64,000 nt of DNA from contig CAMIPB010000003.1 in NCBI GenBank assembly GCA_946223355.1, forward strand, positions 72,511 through 136,510, in the 5' to 3' direction. Origin of the DNA: an uncultured Corynebacterium sp. Lineage in GTDB: Bacteria > Actinomycetota > Actinomycetes > Mycobacteriales > Mycobacteriaceae. Of this stretch, positions 59,630 through 64,000 are shown in pieces (within the stretch, counting starts at the first letter, position 1; each line of letters starts with the position of its first letter). The notes under the pieces were generated by a model that did no database searches, was not told the DNA's origin, and worked only from the letters and a program-made list of their open reading frames with translations. The translations under genes were made by a program, and so were the position numbers.

Positions 59630-62457
59630 AGGCGGCTCCTTTCTTCACGAGCGAGCGCGGCTAAGCGCGCTTCTCGCTTTTCATCGAGCTGGATGGTTTC
59701 TTCATCATCATCGTTTTGTGGCAAGCCCAACAGATTGAGTGACAACACGATGACGCCCACAACTGCAAGGTAGACACCAAGGTCAAACAACAGCGCTGAA
59801 GACTGATGCTGGCCAAAGATAACGAAGTCAATGGACGTCAGGAGCGAGCCTTGCGCGTAACCTGCAATTGCTGTTGCTGCGGCTATGAAAATACCAGCGC
59901 CGATGAGCACGAAGTATGGCCATTTGATGCGGGCCTCGTTGTTCTTTGGCGCTGCCAAATACAGCAACGCAAATCCGGAAGCACCCACAAGTGCTGCAAT
60001 AAATCCGCCACCTGGTTCCTGGTGACCGCGGTAGAACAAAACGACAGACAGAACAATAATGATCGGGCCGATAATCTTCGTAGTAACTCGCAAGAAGATG
60101 GAGTTCTTACTGCCGCTAAACACCGGAGAATTAACATCTAGCAAATTCTCACGAATCGGTGCCAGTTTATTGGTGTTCAGCAAGCTAGCAATAGCCAAGC
60201 CAGCCATTCCCAACACTGTGAGCTCACCGAAAGTATCAAAAGCACGGAAATCTACGAGGATGACGTTCACGATGTTATGGCCGTGCGTTTCTGCATAGGT
60301 CTCCTCTAGGAAGTACTTAGCCAATTCAGACTTCTCACGGTGGCCAGTCAAAGCGAGGACACCCAACATGGTGGTAATACCCATGCCGGCTGCCATCACC
60401 ATTGCCCAGAACTTACCTTGTTTGGTCTCTGGTGTGTAGTAGTCCGGCAGACGATGCAGGATAAGCACCAAGATACATACAGTCAAAAACTCGACCATTA
60501 GCTGTGTCATCGCAACATCCGCAGCTCCCAAGGAGAAGAACCACAAAATCATGCCGAAGCCGGTCATTGAAATAACTACAACCGTGGTCAAACGAGATTT
60601 CGCCATGACGGTTGCGGCGACACCGATTGCGATGACCAGAGTGAATATCCAGTCAATATTTTCCGAGCGCTCTGCTGGCACTGGGTCGATTCCGCCCAAG
60701 GTGAACATACCCACGATCCCTAGAACCATGATGAGGATCATAGGAATGGACAGGTGACGGCGCATCGAAGTTGTGCCGCTGGCACTAGCTACATGGCGCT
60801 CGCCAAAGTTCACGATGTTGTCTCGGAGGAAGTCCACTACCCATGTGCCCTTGACCGGTGCATTAAACGCGGCCAACGTAGCCAGGAGGTGGCGCTGGTA
60901 CAGCACCAAAACCGCACCGGCGGTCATGATGAACACCGACAAAGCCAAAGGGATATTAATCCCGTGGAAGATAGCGAGGTGAGCATGCTGGCTCGCACCT
61001 GTCGCTGCGGTCGCGGCGGCGGAAACGATGCCGTCAAAGAGCTTCGGCAACAAGCCACCTACCAATGTCACAACGCTAAGCATTGCAGGGACGATCCAGA
61101 AGGCTGGCGACGCCTCTTTGACGGTCTTTACCGTCTCACCTGCAAGCTCTCGATCTTCTAACTCGCCTGCTGGCTGCCCAAAGACGCCCAGAATATAACG
61201 GAAAGAGTAGGCAAACGTGAAGATAGAGGTCATAACGATGACTGCGACTAGCAACACATTAACCGTGGAAGGAAGCGGCGATTCATACGCTACGGTAATC
61301 AGCCCTTCTTTGGATACGAAGCCAAATAGGAATGGCACACCCGCCATTGACATTGCGGAAATTGCAACAATTACCTTGGTAGCAAGCATGTCAATGCGCA
61401 TTCGACGCAATTCACTATAGCTGCGGGTGCCAGTTTCATGCTCGACGATGCCTACGGACATAAACAGAGCTGCTTTAAAGCACGCGTGCGCAATGGTGTG
61501 CACGATTGCTGCCATGATCGCTGCTTCCGAACCGATTCCTACGACCAATACCAACAAGCCAAGTTGGGACATTGTTGAGTAAGCCAGCAATTCCTTCAGA
61601 TCATCCCTGCGTACCGCAGTCATAGCGCCAAACAGAGCAGTAAAACCACCGCTGACGACCAGCATGATGTTCCAAATCTGGATGTCAGCGAACAACGGCG
61701 AGTAGCGCAAAATGAGATAGATTCCGGCTTTGACCATGGCTGCCGCGTGGAGATACGCGGAAACTGGGGCGATAGCAACCATGGAATCAGGTAACCAAGC
61801 TTGGAACGGGAACTGCGCTGACTTGGTAAACGCGGCACCTGCGACCAGTATTGCCACAAGAGTCAAAGTCCCCGGGTTCTCATCCCAGAAGCTGCTCGTG
61901 ATGATCTGGTCAATCTTCATGGTTCCCGTACCTACTGCCATCACAACCGTGGCAGTCAGGAGCAGGAGGCCACCGAAAACAGTAACGAGGAGTGTTCTGA
62001 TTGCTGGGCGCCGGCCCTTTTCTCCAGAATTAGCAATCAGAAAATACGAGCATAGCGTGGTCATTTCCCAAGAAACGTAGAACACTACGAGGTCATTGGT
62101 GGTAACCAGCATGGACATCGCGGTGGCAAAGCCCACGATGAAGAAATAGAAGGTCGCGTCCTTGTGGTGCAAATAGTGCGTGGAGTACATGAGCACTCCC
62201 GCGCCAATAAGCAAAACCAGCATGAGGAACACCATGGATAAGCCATCCAGGCGGAAATTGAGGTCCGCTCCTAGAGACGGAATCCACGAATAGGATTCAG
62301 TATGAATTGTGCTGCTAGAAAACACCGAGATAGCTAAGCCAGCTGCCACCAGTAGCGGGATGGCCAAAAGCCATCCCGCGTTTTTCTTGAGTGCACCGGA
62401 AGCAACAGGAACAGCGGCAAGTGCTAGCCCCAGCAACACCATGAGTGAAGCAATCAT
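59626..62457 (-). CDS. mrpA: Mrp antiporter subunit A (fused A/B)
   Basis: Largest subunit, 943 residues with ATG 62457, about 20 membrane helices. The N-terminal part (about 1-760) is NuoL-like with FTKSAQFPFQAWLPDSM (about 203-219) and conserved Lys/Glu proton residues. The C-terminal part holds the MbhD/MbhE and MnhB-like domains, seen at YRGHQEPGGGFIAALV (about 845-860). So MrpB is fused to MrpA and no separate mrpB is needed. A TTG at 62508 would add 17 residues; it is less likely because no family similarity lies there. Confidence 0.92.
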   Translation of the reverse strand: MIASLMVLLGLALAAVPVASGALKKNAGWLLAIPLLVAAGLAISVFSSSTIHTESYSWIPSLGADLNFRLDGLSMVFLMLVLLIGAGVLMYSTHYLHHKDATFYFFIVGFATAMSMLVTTNDLVVFYVSWEMTTLCSYFLIANSGEKGRRPAIRTLLVTVFGGLLLLTATVVMAVGTGTMKIDQIITSSFWDENPGTLTLVAILVAGAAFTKSAQFPFQAWLPDSMVAIAPVSAYLHAAAMVKAGIYLILRYSPLFADIQIWNIMLVVSGGFTALFGAMTAVRRDDLKELLAYSTMSQLGLLVLVVGIGSEAAIMAAIVHTIAHACFKAALFMSVGIVEHETGTRSYSELRRMRIDMLATKVIVAISAMSMAGVPFLFGFVSKEGLITVAYESPLPSTVNVLLVAVIVMTSIFTFAYSFRYILGVFGQPAGELEDRELAGETVKTVKEASPAFWIVPAMLSVVTLVGGLLPKLFDGIVSAAATAATGASQHAHLAIFHGINIPLALSVFIMTAGAVLVLYQRHLLATLAAFNAPVKGTWVVDFLRDNIVNFGERHVASASGTTSMRRHLSIPMILIMVLGIVGMFTLGGIDPVPAERSENIDWIFTLVIAIGVAATVMAKSRLTTVVVISMTGFGMILWFFSLGAADVAMTQLMVEFLTVCILVLILHRLPDYYTPETKQGKFWAMVMAAGMGITTMLGVLALTGHREKSELAKYFLEETYAETHGHNIVNVILVDFRAFDTFGELTVLGMAGLAIASLLNTNKLAPIRENLLDVNSPVFSGSKNSIFLRVTTKIIGPIIIVLSVVLFYRGHQEPGGGFIAALVGASGFALLYLAAPKNNEARIKWPYFVLIGAGIFIAAATAIAGYAQGSLLTSIDFVIFGQHQSSALLFDLGVYLAVVGVIVLSLNLLGLPQNDDDEETIQLDEKREARLAALAREERSRL

Positions 62458-62510
62458 CTTATTTAGATTTCGTCCTGTGAGATTGTGTACGTCTAAACCT
62501 AGAAACAACG

Positions 62511-62536
62511 AAAAGCGCGCTGTACTAGCGCGCTTT
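62511..62536 (-). terminator. Terminator between ftsY and mrpA
   Basis: AAAGCGCGCT (62512-62521) pairs perfectly with AGCGCGCTTT (62527-62536) around GTACT. On minus it ends CTTTTCGTT. It is about 145 bases after the ftsY stop, so it may end the ftsY transcript before the mrp operon. Confidence 0.75.
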
Positions 62537-62681
62537 ATTAAGGTTCAATCCCCGAAAGATGCGGGCCCCACGACGTCACGTATCCATTGGTGCCACAGTG
62601 CGTTACACCACAAACGTTTGGATTCCTCGTGATCATCATGATTTCTCAACTTTAGCATGACGTCGGAGGCCATCCTAAGTC

Positions 62682-64000
62682 TTATTTAGCGTTGCCGCCC
62701 AGCAGCGCGTCCACAAAACCTTCAATCTCGAATGGCGCCAAATCATCTGCGCCTTCTCCAAGGCCAACAAGCTTGACGGGAACACCCAGTTCTTCCTGTA
62801 CTTGGAAAACAATTCCGCCCTTTGCCGTGCCATCCAGCTTGGTCAATACAACACCGGTGATGTCTACGATCTCTCGGAACTTACGAGCCTGGGTTAAGCC
62901 GTTTTGGCCAACGGTTGCATCAATAACCAGCAGGACCTCATCAACGTTGGTCTTCTTTTCAACAACGCGCTTGACCTTGCCCAACTGGTCCATCAGACCG
63001 ACAGATGTGTGCAATCGACCGGCGGTATCAATGAGAACTACGTCAACTCCCTGTTCAACGCCAGTAGCTACCGCGTCAAATGCCACCGAAGCTGGATCTG
63101 CTCCTTCTTTTCCGCGAACAGTGGAGGCGCCCACTCGTCGTCCCCATGTTTCCAGCTGATCCGCTGCAGCTGCGCGGAAAGTATCTGCTGCGCCAAGAAG
63201 TACATTGTGCCCCATGGAAACCAGGACGCGGGCTAACTTGCCAGTCGTGGTGGTCTTACCAGTACCGTTCACGCCGACGACCATAACGACTGCCGGCTTG
63301 CCTTCGTTTGGCATCGCCTTAATCGACCGATCCATATCTGGCTTACCAACTTCGATGAGAACCTCGCGCAGCATTGCACGGGCCTCTGCCTCATTCGCAA
63401 CTCCCTGCTCAGCGATACGCTCGCGCAGCGCATCCGTAACCTTCATGGTGGACTTGGTTCCCAAGTCAGCCATGATGAGGGTGTCTTCTACTTCTTCCCA
63501 TGCGTCCTCGTCCAAGTCTCCCTCAGACAGGATTCCCAGCAGGCCCTTGCCAATAGCATTCTGCGAACGGGAAAGGCGTCCGCGCAACCGGCCGAGTCGT
63601 CCTGCTGCAGGAGCAATTTCTTCTTGCTGTTCTCCTGCATCTTTTACGACAGTGTCCGGCTTTTCAGTAGCAACCTTCGCTTCGCCTTCCTTAGGCGCAG
63701 ATGTCTGCTCCTTCGCTGCAGCCGCGGATGCTGCAGTCACACCTGCTGCAACCGCAGCTTCTTCAACATTTTTATCTTGTGTTGGCTTTCTCTCAGCAGC
63801 GTCCTTCTCCTTAGAAGCCTCGTTTGCTGCTTTAGTTGGCTCTTCCTTGGCAGCCTCAGGCTTCTTAGGCTTCTCGCCCTGTGGTTTGGCAGCTACTGCA
63901 GCAGGCTTTTCAGCCTTGGCTTCAGCCTTGGCTTCAGTCTTGGCATCAGCCTTGGCTTCAGTCTTGGCATCAGCCTTGGCTTCAGTCTTGGCATCAGCCT
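62682..64000 (-). CDS. ftsY: Signal recognition particle receptor FtsY (5' end beyond window)
   Basis: Membrane-associated GTPase that receives the ribosome-Ffh complex. The frame is open from the stop at 62682 to the window edge. An internal GTG at 63740 gives 352 residues, but upstream the frame continues without a stop for over 85 codons. NG-domain motifs: GVNGTGKTTTTGKLA, DTFRAAAADQLETWGRR, DTAGRLH and TKLDGTAKGG. The upstream part is an Ala/Lys/Glu/Pro-rich low-complexity region of the type found in actinobacterial FtsY N-terminal extensions, ending in 24-bp repeats. The start codon is outside the window. Confidence 0.95.
   Translation of the reverse strand, partial: ADAKTEAKADAKTEAKADAKTEAKAEAKAEKPAAVAAKPQGEKPKKPEAAKEEPTKAANEASKEKDAAERKPTQDKNVEEAAVAAGVTAASAAAAKEQTSAPKEGEAKVATEKPDTVVKDAGEQQEEIAPAAGRLGRLRGRLSRSQNAIGKGLLGILSEGDLDEDAWEEVEDTLIMADLGTKSTMKVTDALRERIAEQGVANEAEARAMLREVLIEVGKPDMDRSIKAMPNEGKPAVVMVVGVNGTGKTTTTGKLARVLVSMGHNVLLGAADTFRAAAADQLETWGRRVGASTVRGKEGADPASVAFDAVATGVEQGVDVVLIDTAGRLHTSVGLMDQLGKVKRVVEKKTNVDEVLLVIDATVGQNGLTQARKFREIVDITGVVLTKLDGTAKGGIVFQVQEELGVPVKLVGLGEGADDLAPFEIEGFVDALLGGNAK
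63927..64000 (-). repeat. 24-bp tandem repeats in the ftsY N-terminal region
   Basis: Three perfect 24-base units (63927-63950, 63951-63974, 63975-63998) plus the start of a fourth at the edge and a 12-base half unit before (63915-63926). They encode an eight-residue repeat of Ala, Asp, Lys, Glu and Thr. The repeat continues beyond the window. Confidence 0.9.

Noticed and set aside
62537..62560. GGTTCAATCCCC, like a tRNA T-loop
   Set aside because: The flanks do not form a T stem, and no acceptor, D or anticodon arms can be drawn.

Overview
The window is a gene-dense, mostly vertically inherited chromosome segment of a Corynebacterium species of moderate GC. The evidence is protein content and gene order: mycothione reductase next to malate:quinone oxidoreductase, NusA without C-terminal repeats, MMPL transporter, Rip1-type protease, MecA_N-type PBP lipoprotein, DUF2631, DUF2469 and the actinobacterial order dxr-rlmN-cdsA-frr-pyrH-tsf-rpsB-xerC-dprA-comM-yraN-DUF2469-rnhB-lepB-rplS. 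I cannot name the species. I see no insertion sequence, prophage, CRISPR array, rRNA or tRNA.

Layout. 1-6.3 kb: nusA (cut by the window edge) and rimP on the minus strand, a lipoprotein/MMPL exporter pair on plus, proS on minus. 6.4-15.4 kb: accessory metabolic and stress genes (yaaA, an AAA ATPase, phzF-like, DUF2200, selO, mqo, a lipase-like hydrolase, mtr), many with a -10 box 6-8 bases before the start codon, that is, probably leaderless. 15.4-16.6 kb: a long leader with a CRP/GlxR-like palindrome, then two small paralogous secreted proteins. 16.6-38.4 kb: cell-envelope, isoprenoid, lipid and translation genes (map, PBP, ispG, rip1, dxr, rlmN, cdsA, frr, pyrH, tsf, rpsB, xerC, dprA, comM, yraN, rnhB, two lepB copies, rplS), nearly all on minus. 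38.5-45.3 kb: a seven-gene thiamin operon (thiC-E-O-S-G-F-D) behind a TPP riboswitch. 45.3-50.8 kb: tex, trmD, rimM, a cupin/TetR pair, rpsP. 51-54.6 kb: a membrane acyltransferase with an SGNH domain and an orphan radical SAM/SPASM protein. 54.7-64 kb: ffh, a complete six-gene Mrp Na+/H+ antiporter operon (A/B fusion, C, D, E, F, G) and ftsY, whose repeat-rich N-terminus runs off the window.

How the genes work together: ffh and ftsY are the two protein halves of co-translational targeting, and lepB1/lepB2 supply signal-peptide cleavage; ispG and dxr are two steps of the MEP isoprenoid pathway; cdsA feeds phospholipid synthesis; rimP, rimM, trmD, frr, tsf, rpsB, rpsP, rplS, map and proS serve translation; mtr, selO and yaaA point to redox and peroxide homeostasis. 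The most interesting uncharacterised items are the paired secreted proteins, the AAA ATPase with a fourfold heptamer repeat over its promoter, the exporter pair with an Asn in place of a proton-relay Asp, the perfect inverted DnaA boxes that double as a terminator, the tandem signal peptidases and the orphan radical SAM protein.
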